NCBI GenBank assembly: GCA_038131165.1
Contig: JAYPOZ010000002.1
Span: 54,769-118,768 of the forward strand
DNA: 64,000 nt
From: UBA6544 sp038131165
Lineage (GTDB): Bacteria > Pseudomonadota > Alphaproteobacteria > UBA8366
Direction: 5' to 3'
Shown here: positions 25,529-35,582 of the stretch, one piece after another
Numbering within the stretch: the stretch's first letter is position 1
Layout of the letters: every line of letters begins with the position of its first letter
Notes under the pieces: model-generated
What the model was told of the DNA's origin: nothing
The model's database searches: none
The model's input: the letters and a program-made list of their open reading frames with translations, nothing else
Made by a program: the position numbers and the translations under genes

Positions 25529-27690
25529 TGCAGCGCATTGCACTTGTCCTCTGGATTTTGGGTTTTTTGGTTCTGGCCAATTCGGTTTCGGCACGAGACC
25601 CGCTTTCGACCGAACTTCCCGTGCTTCTGCAGGCAGACGAGATCAACTACGATCAGGAATTGGGCACCGTTGTCGCCCGAGGGAAAGTTGAAATTTCCCA
25701 AGGTGGGCGGACCCTGTTTGCCGACACGTTGAGCTATAACCAGAAAACAGAGACGGTCAGCGCATCCGGGAACATCGTGCTGCATGAACCGTCCGGCGAG
25801 GTCATCTTTGCGGAGTTTGTCGAACTGACGGACCAGCTAAAAAACGGCGTGATTAATCGAATTCGCATCTTGCTGTTGGACGATAGCCGGTTTGCGGCGA
25901 ACAATGCCGTCCGCAGGGATGGTAACACAACGACCATGGAACGCGCCGTCTATTCTCCCTGCAAGCTTTGCGAGGAAAATCCGAATGCCCCGCCGCTCTG
26001 GCAATTGAAGGCCGAGCGCGTCCAACACGATCAGGAAGATCGGGAGGTTCGCTATAAAGACGTCTATCTGGAAATGTGGGGCATTCCTGTCGCCTATTCC
26101 CCTTATCTCTCGCATCCGGACCCCTCGGTAGATCGGAAGACAGGCTTTCTCGCGCCAGATTTCGGCACCGGCGGCAATGTCGGCGCTTTTATCCGCTTGC
26201 CCTATTTCATCACCGTCGGAGATGATAAGGACGTCACCCTGGATCCGATTTACACGGAAGAAGAAGGCCTTGTCTTAAGCGGTGAATATCGCCAACGCTT
26301 TCTTAACGGCGAATTGGCTTTGTCGGGCAGCATCGCCGAGGCACAACGCAAAGAGGGCGACCCGAATAACGCCACCGTCAAAGATGACCGGTTGCGAGGC
26401 CATTTATCGGCCGATGCCAAGTACCACATCGACGAAACCTGGCGTGCCGGTGTCAGCGTTAACCGCGCAAGCGACCGCTCCTATCTGCGCAAGTTCGATT
26501 TCTTTTCGCTGAATCGGAACACTCTGCGCTCCAACGCAGTACTGGAAGGGTTCCGTCGGCGGAATTATATCGCCGCCAACGCCTTTTCGTTCCAAGATCT
26601 GCGGACAGACGACCGGGCAGAACAGCCCATTGTTGCCCCGTCGCTCGATTTCAACCATCTCGGCGAAGCGGACCGGCTCGGCGGGCGTTGGCAATTCGAT
26701 GGGAACATTATAACACTTTTCCGGGAAGCAGGTTCGGATAGCCAGCGGATATCTCTAAAGCCAGGTTATAGTCTCGGTCGCACTTGGGATTTCGGTTTAA
26801 TCACAACGGCAACCGCAACGGCACAAGTTGACGGATACAGAATTGAAAATAACTCTGGCGGCACGGACGACTATACTCTCAGGGGTCGCCTGTTTCCCCA
26901 ATTGGCGGTTGATGCCAGTTATCCCTTCGTTCGCCAAACCGGTAAATTGACGCAACTGATCGAGCCGGTCGCAACTGGCATATTGGCGCCGAACGGCAGC
27001 AATCCCAATATCATACCGGACGAAGAAAGTACCGTGTTCGAACTCGATGACACGAACCTGCTCAGTCATGACCGGTTCGCCGGTACCGACCGCGTCGATA
27101 GCGGCTCCCGGATCGTTTATGGAGTGAGAATGGGGCTTTATGGCCCGTTGGTCGGAAATATAACGGGATTCTTTGGCCAGAGTTACCGCTTCCATACGGA
27201 TAGAGATTTGCGGAACTCTAAAGCGCTGGAAGAAGATTTCTCGGACTATGTCGGCCGGGTCGACGTCAAGCCCAATCAATATGTCGATGTCCTGTATCGG
27301 TTCCGTTTCAGCGAATCCGATTTCAGCAGCCGGAGTTCCGCCGTAGGTTTTGCCATCGGCCCCGCGGCAATGCGGGTTTCTGGCGAGTACTTCTTCGTCG
27401 AAGAGGGCACGGCAGCCGGCAATGCCGAGCAACGAGAGGAATTGACCATCGCCTTAAATTCTAAGATCAATAGATATTGGTCGGCAGGTTTGTCCACGAG
27501 ACGAGATCTTACCAGCGACGGGGGGTCGCTCCTGCATTCGCTTTCCGTTCGCTACGAAGACGAGTGCTTTACACTCGACACCTCGGCGCAGCGAAGCTTC
27601 ACGCGCGATGCTGATATCGAACCGGAAAGCCGAATTTTATTCCGGCTCATTTTCAAGCATCTTGGCCAGGTTGAATCGAGCGCTGGATAG
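25525..27690 (+). CDS. lptD: LPS-assembly protein LptD
   Basis: Outer-membrane translocon that places LPS on the cell surface, 721 aa. It has a signal peptide MMQRIALVLWILGFLVLANS ending SVSA, then an OstA/LptA-like N-domain (LLQADEINYDQELGTVVARGKVEIS...), then a large beta-barrel domain with alternating hydrophobic strands. Its Cys residues include the CKLCEEN pair in the linker. Start ATG 25525 (or 25528) overlaps the lptG stop; the frame stays open upstream into lptG but only as an out-of-frame shadow. surA, which folds such barrels, follows five bases later. Confidence 0.96.
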   Translation: MMQRIALVLWILGFLVLANSVSARDPLSTELPVLLQADEINYDQELGTVVARGKVEISQGGRTLFADTLSYNQKTETVSASGNIVLHEPSGEVIFAEFVELTDQLKNGVINRIRILLLDDSRFAANNAVRRDGNTTTMERAVYSPCKLCEENPNAPPLWQLKAERVQHDQEDREVRYKDVYLEMWGIPVAYSPYLSHPDPSVDRKTGFLAPDFGTGGNVGAFIRLPYFITVGDDKDVTLDPIYTEEEGLVLSGEYRQRFLNGELALSGSIAEAQRKEGDPNNATVKDDRLRGHLSADAKYHIDETWRAGVSVNRASDRSYLRKFDFFSLNRNTLRSNAVLEGFRRRNYIAANAFSFQDLRTDDRAEQPIVAPSLDFNHLGEADRLGGRWQFDGNIITLFREAGSDSQRISLKPGYSLGRTWDFGLITTATATAQVDGYRIENNSGGTDDYTLRGRLFPQLAVDASYPFVRQTGKLTQLIEPVATGILAPNGSNPNIIPDEESTVFELDDTNLLSHDRFAGTDRVDSGSRIVYGVRMGLYGPLVGNITGFFGQSYRFHTDRDLRNSKALEEDFSDYVGRVDVKPNQYVDVLYRFRFSESDFSSRSSAVGFAIGPAAMRVSGEYFFVEEGTAAGNAEQREELTIALNSKINRYWSAGLSTRRDLTSDGGSLLHSLSVRYEDECFTLDTSAQRSFTRDADIEPESRILFRLIFKHLGQVESSAG

Positions 27691-27694
27691 GATC

Positions 27695-29005
27695 ATGCAT
27701 CCTGTTTCCCTCCTCAGAGAGATCTCTTCGCCCGTTTTCCTTCGGCTCATCCTATGGGGATCGCTCTTATTTTTCCTGATTGGGTTTGTCGCGAGTGCGA
27801 CCGGCCAGAATGTCGTTCGCATTGCCGCAATCGTGAATGATGAGATAATTTCCGTTTTTGACCTCGGCAATCGCGTTCGTCTTGTTGCAGCAACGACAAA
27901 CGTTCCCAACCGTCAAGACATGCTCCAACGTCTCGCCCCGCAAGTGCTGCGGACCATGATTGACGAACGCATACAGCTACAAGAGGCCAAGCGCCTCAGC
28001 ATTCGGGTAAGTCAACGCGAGATCAATGGCACGATTGCCGGCCTGGAACGCCAGAATGGGATGGCTCCTGGCCAGATTTCGGTTTTTCTCCAACAGAACA
28101 ATATCGACCGTTCCGCATTGGAATCACAAATCACCGCCAGAATTTCTTGGCTCAAGCTCATCAACCGCACACTGATGCGGCAAATTTCCATCGGGCGAGA
28201 AGAAGTAGAGGAAGAGTTGGAACGCCTGAGAGCGCTCAAGGGAAAGCCCCAAATGCGAGTGTCGGAAATTTTTCTCGGTATCGATTCTCCAGACCTCGAG
28301 CCACAGATCCGGCAGACCGCTGAGCGGTTGATCGCGCAGCTTCTGAACGGCGCACGTTTCGATGCCCTTGCCCGTGAATTCTCGCAGAGCACCACATCGG
28401 GATCCGGCGGCGATCTTGGATGGATCACCAGTGCCGAATTGGACCCGGAATTGATCGACGCGCTTTCCGTCATGCAGCCGGGGCAGATATCGAGACCGGT
28501 TCGGACACTCACGGGATACCATATTTTGTACCTGTCCGACCGCCGTACACTCTCCGATATGACCCCAAACCCCGACGACACGGCAGTAGAATACCGGCAG
28601 TTGCTGTTACCGCTCTTATCCGATGCACCGACAAGCGAAATCGAGACGCAGCGCCAACTCGCGCAAGAAATCACCGATACCGCCTCGTCCTGCGATGACT
28701 TTGTCCTCAAAGGACGCGCCGTAGGCGCTCACGACATGGAACGCCTCAACGTCGTGACCGTCGGCGCACTCAATGGCCAGATTCGCGACATATTAATGAC
28801 GCAGAAACTGGGAACCGCCAGCCAACCTCAACGCACGCAGGACGGTTACGTTGTCATTATGCCGTGCTCGCGGACTTTGCCGGAAGTGGGGCTTCCGACG
28901 CCCGAAGCCTTGGAAGAGAGAATTCGCCAATCGCGTCTCGATATGATGGCACAGCGATACATGCGCGACCTGAGGCGGGCCGCTTATATTGATTTGCGAC
29001 AATGA
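27695..29005 (+). CDS. surA: SurA-like periplasmic chaperone / peptidyl-prolyl isomerase
   Basis: A 436-aa exported protein. The N-terminal hydrophobic stretch LILWGSLLFFLIGFVASATG is a signal peptide or anchor, followed by the SurA N-domain (RIAAIVNDEIISVFDL). One clear parvulin domain spans residues about 180-295 (SGSGGDLGWITSAELDPELID...GYHILYLSDRR). The second parvulin region seems degenerate. SurA escorts outer-membrane beta-barrels such as LptD, the gene before it. ATG 27695 lies four bases after the lptD stop with GGATAGGA ahead; the ORF upstream overlaps lptD. Confidence 0.93.
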   Translation: MHPVSLLREISSPVFLRLILWGSLLFFLIGFVASATGQNVVRIAAIVNDEIISVFDLGNRVRLVAATTNVPNRQDMLQRLAPQVLRTMIDERIQLQEAKRLSIRVSQREINGTIAGLERQNGMAPGQISVFLQQNNIDRSALESQITARISWLKLINRTLMRQISIGREEVEEELERLRALKGKPQMRVSEIFLGIDSPDLEPQIRQTAERLIAQLLNGARFDALAREFSQSTTSGSGGDLGWITSAELDPELIDALSVMQPGQISRPVRTLTGYHILYLSDRRTLSDMTPNPDDTAVEYRQLLLPLLSDAPTSEIETQRQLAQEITDTASSCDDFVLKGRAVGAHDMERLNVVTVGALNGQIRDILMTQKLGTASQPQRTQDGYVVIMPCSRTLPEVGLPTPEALEERIRQSRLDMMAQRYMRDLRRAAYIDLRQ

Positions 29006-30018
29006 TCACCAACACCGGGCCAATCGCCGTGACAATGGGCGAGCCAAGCGGAATAGGTGGAGAAATAGCCATAAAAGCATGGCAGCAACGCGAGTTGCTC
29101 AACTTACCGCCATTTTTCTTAATCGATGCGCCCCAACGCGTTAAAGGAATTGCAGGCCGGCTTGAGTGGGATGTGGCAGTCCAACCGATTGACAGGCCGG
29201 AGGACGCGGCGGGTTGCTTTGCCACGCACTTGCCTGTCTTACCGTTGGAGCTTCCCGTCCCGGCAATCCCGGGGCAGCCCCGAAGCGAGAACGGCGCCGC
29301 GGTGATTTCCTCGATCCAACAGGCCGTAGAACTCACCCTCGCCGGTCGAGCCGCCGCGGTCGTGACGAATCCCATCCAAAAGAAGACGCTCTATGATGCC
29401 GGATTCGAATATCCCGGGCATACTGAGTTCATCGCCAAACTCTGCCGCACGGGCAACCCGCCCATCATGATGTTGGCCTGCAGCGAGCTCCGCGTCGTAC
29501 CGGTTACCATTCATCAGTCGCTTGCCGAAGCTCTCAAGTCTCTTCGAACAGAGACCATTGTCGAGACCGCGCTTCAAACCGGTGCCGCCCTGGCGAGCGA
29601 TTTCGGCATCGAGCGCCCGCATCTCGCGGTTGCGGCGCTCAATCCCCACGCCGGGGAGGATGGGTCAATGGGTCGAGAGGAGATCGATATCATTCGCCCA
29701 GCCATAGAAGAGCTGAAGCGTTTGGGTCACTCGGTCACCGGACCGGCACCGGCGGATACGCTGTTCCACGAGCGCGCCCGCAAAACCTATGATGCGGCGA
29801 TTTGTATGTATCATGACCAAGCGCTTATCCCCCTGAAGACAATCGATTTCCGGTCGGGTGTTAACATTACCCTAGGGCTGCCCATCGTCCGGACGTCGCC
29901 CGACCACGGAACGGCGTTGGAGATTGCAGGCACCGGCGTTGCAGACGAAGCGAGTTTCGTCGCCGCCCTTAAATCGGCCTCCGGCATCACAATGCATCGG
30001 CAACGAAATCCATCCTGA
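29002..30018 (+). CDS. pdxA: 4-hydroxythreonine-4-phosphate dehydrogenase
   Basis: Pyridoxal-phosphate biosynthesis enzyme, 338 aa. Motifs: AVTMGEPSGIGGEIAIKAW at the N-terminus, ALNPHAGEDGSMGREE and CMYHDQALIPLKTIDF with metal-binding histidines, and TSPDHGTALEIAGTG near the C-terminus. ATG 29002 overlaps the surA stop (ATGA). The surA-pdxA-rsmA order is conserved widely in proteobacteria. Confidence 0.97.
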   Translation: MITNTGPIAVTMGEPSGIGGEIAIKAWQQRELLNLPPFFLIDAPQRVKGIAGRLEWDVAVQPIDRPEDAAGCFATHLPVLPLELPVPAIPGQPRSENGAAVISSIQQAVELTLAGRAAAVVTNPIQKKTLYDAGFEYPGHTEFIAKLCRTGNPPIMMLACSELRVVPVTIHQSLAEALKSLRTETIVETALQTGAALASDFGIERPHLAVAALNPHAGEDGSMGREEIDIIRPAIEELKRLGHSVTGPAPADTLFHERARKTYDAAICMYHDQALIPLKTIDFRSGVNITLGLPIVRTSPDHGTALEIAGTGVADEASFVAALKSASGITMHRQRNPS

Positions 30019-30021
30019 ATC

Positions 30022-30882
30022 ATGCAGGGATCGAATGAGAACCCACTCGACCTTTTACCGCCGCTTCGTTCGGTAATCGCCGAGTTCGGCCTCGACGCGC
30101 GCCGCTCATTGGGCCAACACTTTCTTCTCGACCTTAATCTCACGCGCCGAATCGCCAACGGCGCCCGCGACCTGTCCGCCGGGACAACAATCGAAGTCGG
30201 GCCTGGCCCGGGAGGCCTCACGCGCTCCCTCCTTGCCGCCGGCGCCGCTCAAGTAATCGCGGTCGAGCGCGACGAGCGCTGTGTAGCGGCGCTACAACCC
30301 TTGGTCGCCGCGTCGGAAGGCCGCCTCAGGGTCTTGGCGCTCGACGCGCTTACGTTCGATATTACGACAGCCGGACCGCCACCGCTGCGGATCGTCGCCA
30401 ATCTTCCCTACAACATCGCGACTCCCCTGTTGATCAATTGGCTTAAGCTTGGCCCGACCGTCTCAGAAATGGTGCTGATGTTCCAACTTGAGGTCGCAGA
30501 GAGAATCGTCGCCAAACCCGGCAGCAAGGTCTATGGGCGCCTATCGGTGTTGAGCAATTGGTGCGCGGATACGCGATTGCTCTTCCGCATACCCGCCCGC
30601 GCCTTCACCCCTTCTCCGAGAGTAGACTCCGCGGTCGTACGGTTCGCCCCGCATCCTGAAGCTTTGTACGCCGGTACTCTGCCCTTTCTCGAAGCCGTGA
30701 CCGCCGCCGCCTTCGGGCAACGTCGCAAGACATTGCGGCGCTCTCTCGTGTCCCTCGGCGTCCCGGTCTCAAATTTGCTCGATGCAGCGGCAATTGACGG
30801 TAGCCGACGCGCGGAGGAGTTAAGTGTAGAAGAGTTCGCTAACCTCGCCGAGGCACTCAGCGACCTTCGCGGAGCCCCTTGA
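30022..30882 (+). CDS. rsmA: 16S rRNA dimethyladenosine transferase (KsgA)
   Basis: Dimethylates two adjacent adenines near the 3' end of 16S rRNA, a late 30S assembly step. The 286-aa product contains ARRSLGQHFLLDLNLTRRIA, the SAM loop EVGPGPGGLTRSLL and the NLPY motif IVANLPYNIATPLL. It starts three bases after pdxA. Its last 26 bases overlap the end of gmk on the other strand. Confidence 0.97.
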   Translation: MQGSNENPLDLLPPLRSVIAEFGLDARRSLGQHFLLDLNLTRRIANGARDLSAGTTIEVGPGPGGLTRSLLAAGAAQVIAVERDERCVAALQPLVAASEGRLRVLALDALTFDITTAGPPPLRIVANLPYNIATPLLINWLKLGPTVSEMVLMFQLEVAERIVAKPGSKVYGRLSVLSNWCADTRLLFRIPARAFTPSPRVDSAVVRFAPHPEALYAGTLPFLEAVTAAAFGQRRKTLRRSLVSLGVPVSNLLDAAAIDGSRRAEELSVEEFANLAEALSDLRGAP

Positions 30883-31498
30883 CGAACTCGCCCAGTCCGG
30901 TTTGACGCTCCCGTTTGAGTCGTTCGGCTTTCAGGATCGACATCGCCATCTCGATACTGGCCTCGATGTCACGGTTGACGATGATGTAGTCATATTCGGG
31001 ATAGTGACTCATTTCGTCGGGTGCCCGGCGCATCCGGCTTGCCACCACCGAGGCGGAATCCTGCGCCCGCCCCTTGAGTCTCTTCTCGAGCTCCGCCGTC
31101 GACGGCGGTAAGATAAACACGCTCACAAGGTCGGCACGTGCCTTCTCGACGAGTTGCTGCGTGCCTTGCCAATCGATGTCGAAGAGAACGTCCCTGCCTG
31201 AGTCCAACGCTTCCATGACCGGCCCCACCGGCGTCCCGTAATAGTGGTCGAAGACCTTCGCATACTCGAGAAGTTCACCCCGGTTCACCATCATGTTGAA
31301 ATCTGCGGTATCGACAAAATGGTAGTCGCGTCCCGCAACCTCGCCCGGCCGTTTCGGCCGCGTCGTCAGCGACACGGACATGACAATTCCCGGATCCCTC
31401 TCGAGAATGGCACGCGAGATTGTCGTCTTGCCGGCCCCCGACGGCGAAGATAAGACGAACATCAAGCCGCGACGTTGGAAAATCAGATCGTCGTCCAA
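30857..31498 (-). CDS. gmk: Guanylate kinase
   Basis: Converts GMP to GDP. A 213-aa P-loop kinase: FVLSSPSGAGKTTISRAIL (Walker A), the GMP-binding SVSLTTRPKRPGEVAGRDYHF and the lid region. The annotated start is TTG 31498 with GGAG eight bases upstream (reading MDDDLIFQRRGLMFVLSS); an internal ATG just before FVLSS would shorten it by 12 residues. It follows yicC by four bases on the same strand, a conserved pairing. The 3' end overlaps rsmA. Confidence 0.95.
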   Translation of the reverse strand: MDDDLIFQRRGLMFVLSSPSGAGKTTISRAILERDPGIVMSVSLTTRPKRPGEVAGRDYHFVDTADFNMMVNRGELLEYAKVFDHYYGTPVGPVMEALDSGRDVLFDIDWQGTQQLVEKARADLVSVFILPPSTAELEKRLKGRAQDSASVVASRMRRAPDEMSHYPEYDYIIVNRDIEASIEMAMSILKAERLKRERQTGLGEFVKGLREGR

Positions 31499-31502
31499 TA
31501 CC

Positions 31503-32375
31503 CTACTCCACGTTCTGCGCTTGTTCGCGAAACTGATCGATGACCGCTTTCATTTCAAGGCCAATCCGCGTGAGTTCCTCGCTCGTAGACTTTGAACAGA
31601 GTGTGTTGGCCTCACGGTTGAACTCCTGACACAAAAAGTCGAGCTTTCTGCCGACAGGGTCCATCTCCCGGAGCAACTCCCGGCCTGCAGCGCAATGTCC
31701 CGTCAGCCGATCGATCTCTTCGCGAACATCTGCCTTGGTGACCAATATCGCGATTTCCTGGGCCAGCCGCTCTTCCGCCAATGCCGCCGGTTTCTCTAAC
31801 AATTCCGTCACCTGGCGCTGCAATCGTTCTTGTATGACCTCCAACCTGCTTGCGTCCGAGTTTTGAGCTTCCAGGCAAAGACCTTCCAACGTATCGAGAT
31901 GTCCAACAATTATGCTCTCCAGCCGAGCGCCTTCCGAATTTCGCGAGTCGATCAATCCATCGAGCGCTGTATCCAAAGTCGACATAATCGCCGATTCGCG
32001 CTGCTCCGTCAGCATTTCCGATTCGCCTTCCTCGGCGGTCTCCACCACCCCCCTTACCGTAAGCAGCGTATCAAGCCGCAAGAGGTCCGGCGCAACGCGG
32101 CCGGCCAGTTCCCCATGCAATTCGATCATTCGTTCGACGAATTCCCGATTGATCTGCAAGTTTGCCGAGGAACGGTCGGTTTCAATTCCGAGAGTCAGCG
32201 ATATCGATCCCCGCCCCAGCTTGCGGGCCGCGCGTTGTTTCGCCGGCAATTCAATTCTGTCCAAACCGCCGGGAACCCGCACTCGAATATCCAGCGACCG
32301 ACCATTGACGCTCTTTGCCTCCCAGGTCCATCGGTAAGGTTCCAATTGGCCGCTCGCTCGGGAGAAACCAGTCAT
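31503..32375 (-). CDS. yicC: YicC-family endoribonuclease
   Basis: A 290-aa protein starting MTGFSRASGQLEPYRWTWEA, the family signature, with WEAKSVNGRSLDIRVRVP following and the C-terminal DUF1732 part ending EEIDRLTGHCAAGRELLRE...GRKLDFLCQEFNREANTL. Members are metal-dependent endoribonucleases implicated in small-RNA turnover. Start ATG 32375 matches the family N-terminus; the frame upstream is not coding. Upstream of gmk in one unit. Confidence 0.94.
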   Translation of the reverse strand: MTGFSRASGQLEPYRWTWEAKSVNGRSLDIRVRVPGGLDRIELPAKQRAARKLGRGSISLTLGIETDRSSANLQINREFVERMIELHGELAGRVAPDLLRLDTLLTVRGVVETAEEGESEMLTEQRESAIMSTLDTALDGLIDSRNSEGARLESIIVGHLDTLEGLCLEAQNSDASRLEVIQERLQRQVTELLEKPAALAEERLAQEIAILVTKADVREEIDRLTGHCAAGRELLREMDPVGRKLDFLCQEFNREANTLCSKSTSEELTRIGLEMKAVIDQFREQAQNVE

Positions 32376-32491
32376 GCTCGCCAGGGTCAAAAAGAGTATC
32401 CTCGATAGACAGGGTTGGAGCGCGCCCGCAATATATCGCCCGCTCGGATACTCAACAAGCAAGCCCAACAGAAACTACCGAGTTCTCGCAG

Positions 32492-33277
32492 ATGTCTTCT
32501 CCACGCTCTATCTTGATTTCCGGCGCGTCCAGCGGCATCGGCGAAGCGCTGGCACGGCATTATGCCGGGGAAACGGCAACTCTGTTTTTGAGCGGCCGGG
32601 ACGCGGATCGGCTCGGGGCGGTATCTCGGGCCTGCGAAGCGCTCGGCAGCACGGTCGATGGCCAGACGATCGACGTGACGGACCAGGCAGCGATGCATGC
32701 ATGGATTTCATCCGCGGACACGAACGCGGCATTGGACCTGGTCGTCGCAAATGCCGGAATTTCGGGCGGCACTTCCGGTGGCATCGAGTCTGCTGCGCAG
32801 ACCCAACAAATATTCGAAGTCAATGTCAAAGGCGTTCTGAATACGGTCCTGCCGGCACTGGAACGCATGACCGACCGTGGCCATGGCCAGATCGCCATCG
32901 TTTCCTCACTCGCCGGATTCCTCCCGCTGCCCGGCGCACCTGCGTACAGCGCGAGTAAGGCCTCTATCCGTCATTTCGGGGAAGCCTTGCGCATATCCGC
33001 CGCCCGGCGCGGCGTCGGCATATCCGTAATCTGTCCCGGCTTCGTCCATAGCCGAATGACCGCCGCCAACCCCTTCTCCATGCCGTTTATCATGCCCGCA
33101 GAAAAAGCTGCCCGGATCATTGCCGCAGGGCTTGCGCGAAACCGAGCGCGAATCGCGTTTCCCTGGCCGATGTATTGGAGCGTCCGGATATTGGGCAGCC
33201 TGATTCCGCTTGGCCTGTGTCAGACCGTCCTCGGGCGACTTCCGGAAAAACCATCGACCGGCGATACGGGCACGTAG
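32492..33277 (+). CDS. SDR-family oxidoreductase
   Basis: A 261-aa classical SDR: ILISGASSGIGEALARHYAG (TGxxxGxG-like), VANAGIS, SSLAGF with catalytic Ser, and YSASK. The C-terminus has a hydrophobic stretch, FPWPMYWSVRILGSLIPLG, that could associate with the membrane. The ATG at 32492 directly precedes the nucleotide fold. It sits between divergent yicC and convergent mltG, two genes that are often closer in relatives, so it may be an addition to the locus. Substrate unknown. Confidence 0.85.
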   Translation: MSSPRSILISGASSGIGEALARHYAGETATLFLSGRDADRLGAVSRACEALGSTVDGQTIDVTDQAAMHAWISSADTNAALDLVVANAGISGGTSGGIESAAQTQQIFEVNVKGVLNTVLPALERMTDRGHGQIAIVSSLAGFLPLPGAPAYSASKASIRHFGEALRISAARRGVGISVICPGFVHSRMTAANPFSMPFIMPAEKAARIIAAGLARNRARIAFPWPMYWSVRILGSLIPLGLCQTVLGRLPEKPSTGDTGT

Positions 33278-33290
33278 TCACCCGGCTCCA

Positions 33291-34271
33291 TTAAGGTTTC
33301 GACTCTCTCTGCAATTTCCGCCATTTCGCGACATTTCGGTTATGTTCCGCCAATGTCTTGGCAAAAACGTGCCCACCGGTGCCATCGGCCACGAAATACA
33401 ATTCTGCCGTCGTCAGGGGATTCATGACCGCGGCGAGTGCCTCCCGGCCCGGATTGGCGATGGGCGTCGGCGGCAAGCCCGCGATTCGATAGGTATTGAA
33501 CGGGTGATTCATCTCAAGGTCCTCGCGCGTGAGGCGGCGCCCGAGCGGGCCATTCCCTTGCGTGAGACCGTAGACGACGGTCGGGTCGGACTGCAGACGC
33601 ATGCCGCGCCGCAATCGATTGATAAACACAGCCGCGACGCGCGGCCGCTCCGCCGCCACTGCGGTTTCCTTCTCGACGATAGAGGCCAGGACCACCGCAT
33701 CCTCCGGCCGGGCAAGCGGCAGGTCGCCAGCCCGGGTTGCCCATAGTTCAACCACGGTCTCTCGCATCGAACGCTTCATACGGGCGAGGACATCCGCCCG
33801 CGATTCGCCGTACTGATAGCTATAGGTTTCCGGCAGTACCGATCCTTCCGCCGGCGCCGATACCGTGCCCTCAAGCGCATCCGTGGCATTCAGCAACATT
33901 GCCACCTCGACGGAACTAAGGCCCTCGGGCACCGTCACGCGCCGCAGAACGGTCTTTCCTGCGGTAAAATCGCCGAGTATCCGCCGCGGGCTGACCGTCG
34001 CCTCAAATGCATATTCGCCCGCCTTAATAATCCGGGCGTCACCGGATAGCCTCGCCCCCCAAATGAAGACATCCGGCTCCTCGATCAAACCGGCGTTCCG
34101 CAACAGTAACGCGATCTGGTTGAGGCCGGCTCCCTTCGGCACCACAAAGGTCTTCGCCTCCACCGATGGACCGGAGCTTACAAAAGAGAGGTAGCCCCAA
34201 TAAAAAACACCGCCAACGGCGGCCGTGGCGGCGATAACAAGGAGAAACAGCAATCGCGCAATGCGCTTCAT
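33291..34271 (-). CDS. mltG: Endolytic murein transglycosylase MltG (YceG-like)
   Basis: A 326-aa inner-membrane protein with one N-terminal span (LLFLLVIAATAAVGGVFYWG), a LysM-like subdomain, and the YceG catalytic domain with SIVEKET (catalytic Glu), RRGMRLQSDPTVVYGL and TYRIAGLPPTPIANPG. MltG cleaves nascent glycan strands and sets their length. It follows fabF by six bases at the end of the fatty-acid operon, a classic arrangement. Confidence 0.96.
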   Translation of the reverse strand: MKRIARLLFLLVIAATAAVGGVFYWGYLSFVSSGPSVEAKTFVVPKGAGLNQIALLLRNAGLIEEPDVFIWGARLSGDARIIKAGEYAFEATVSPRRILGDFTAGKTVLRRVTVPEGLSSVEVAMLLNATDALEGTVSAPAEGSVLPETYSYQYGESRADVLARMKRSMRETVVELWATRAGDLPLARPEDAVVLASIVEKETAVAAERPRVAAVFINRLRRGMRLQSDPTVVYGLTQGNGPLGRRLTREDLEMNHPFNTYRIAGLPPTPIANPGREALAAVMNPLTTAELYFVADGTGGHVFAKTLAEHNRNVAKWRKLQRESKP

Positions 34272-34277
34272 ATTCCG

Positions 34278-35540
34278 CTAGTCGACGGCGCTCAGAACCA
34301 AGCTGGCATTCGTTCCGCCAAATCCGAACGAGTTAGACATGGCATTTTTCACAGGCCGTTCCTTCGCCACCTTCGCCACGAGATCGATATCGCAGCCTTC
34401 CGAAGGATTATCGAGATTCAGGGTCGGCGGTACGACCCCGTTCTCGATTGCCTTTATCGAGAACACGGCCTCTACCGCGCCCGCCGCTCCCAGCAGATGT
34501 CCGATGGCGGATTTCGTCGACGACATCGACAACGAATAGGCATGATCCCCAAACAAACGCTTCACCGCGCCCAGCTCGATCTCGTCGCCGAGCGGTGTCG
34601 ATGTGCCGTGCGCATTGATATAGTCGATCGCTTCAACGCCAATCCCCGCCCGCTTCAAGGCCGCCTTCATCGCTCGAAAACCGCCGCGGCCGTCAGATGC
34701 CGGCGCCGTAATATGGTAAGCGTCGCCGGAAAGTCCGTAGCCGGTCACTTCCGCATAAATCTTGGCGCCCCGCGCCTTCGCATGCTCGTATTCCTCAAGC
34801 ACCACAACGCCGGCCCCTTCGCCCATCACGAACCCGTCGCGATCGACATCCCAAGGACGCGACGCATTCTTCGGATTGTCGTTAAATCCGGTGGACAAGG
34901 CTTTCGCCGCCGCAAAGCCGGCAATGCCCATCCGGCAGATCGCGGCCTCGGCACCCCCGGCCACCATGACCTCGGCATCCTCGAACTGGATCAGGCGGGC
35001 GGCATCTCCGATCGCGTGGGCACCGGTGGCGCACGCGGTCACAACCGAATGGTTCGGCCCGCTGAATCCATGCCTGATGGATACGTGCCCCGATGCCAGA
35101 TTGATAAGGTTTGCCGGAATGAAGAAGGGGCTCACCCGTCGCGGTCCCCGCTCGTGAAGCGTGACAGACGTCTCCGAAATGCCCGGCAAGCCACCAATGC
35201 CGGAGCCGATCAGAACACCGGTACGTTCCCGGTCTTCTTCGCCGTCGGGCAACCAACCCGAATCCTGGATCGCCTCTTCCGCCGCCGCGATGGCAAATGC
35301 GATGAACGGGTCCATTTTCCGCTGATCTTTGCGGTCGACCCAATCATCGACGCAATAATTGCCCTCGGCAGTTTCCCCTACGGGAACATGCCCGGCGATC
35401 TGGCACGAAAGATCGCTGGCGTCGAAAGTATTAATCGACGACAGACCACAATCGCCCGCGAGCAAACGGCGCCAGACATGACCGACACCGACACCCAGAG
35501 GCGTTACGACTCCCATACCTGTTACGACGACACGCCTCAT
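34278..35540 (-). CDS. fabF: Beta-ketoacyl-ACP synthase II
   Basis: Elongating condensing enzyme of type II fatty-acid synthesis, 420 aa. The Cys-His-His set is visible: VVTACATGAHAIGDA (nucleophile Cys), NAHGTSTPLGDEIE and KSAIGHLLGAAGAVE. The start MRRVVVTGMGVVTPLG is standard and AGGAAGC lies upstream. It follows acpP by 42 bases and precedes mltG. Confidence 0.97.
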   Translation of the reverse strand: MRRVVVTGMGVVTPLGVGVGHVWRRLLAGDCGLSSINTFDASDLSCQIAGHVPVGETAEGNYCVDDWVDRKDQRKMDPFIAFAIAAAEEAIQDSGWLPDGEEDRERTGVLIGSGIGGLPGISETSVTLHERGPRRVSPFFIPANLINLASGHVSIRHGFSGPNHSVVTACATGAHAIGDAARLIQFEDAEVMVAGGAEAAICRMGIAGFAAAKALSTGFNDNPKNASRPWDVDRDGFVMGEGAGVVVLEEYEHAKARGAKIYAEVTGYGLSGDAYHITAPASDGRGGFRAMKAALKRAGIGVEAIDYINAHGTSTPLGDEIELGAVKRLFGDHAYSLSMSSTKSAIGHLLGAAGAVEAVFSIKAIENGVVPPTLNLDNPSEGCDIDLVAKVAKERPVKNAMSNSFGFGGTNASLVLSAVD

Positions 35541-35582
35541 CGCAACGATGCTTCCTGTGAAATCGGAGGAGACGACGGCGAC

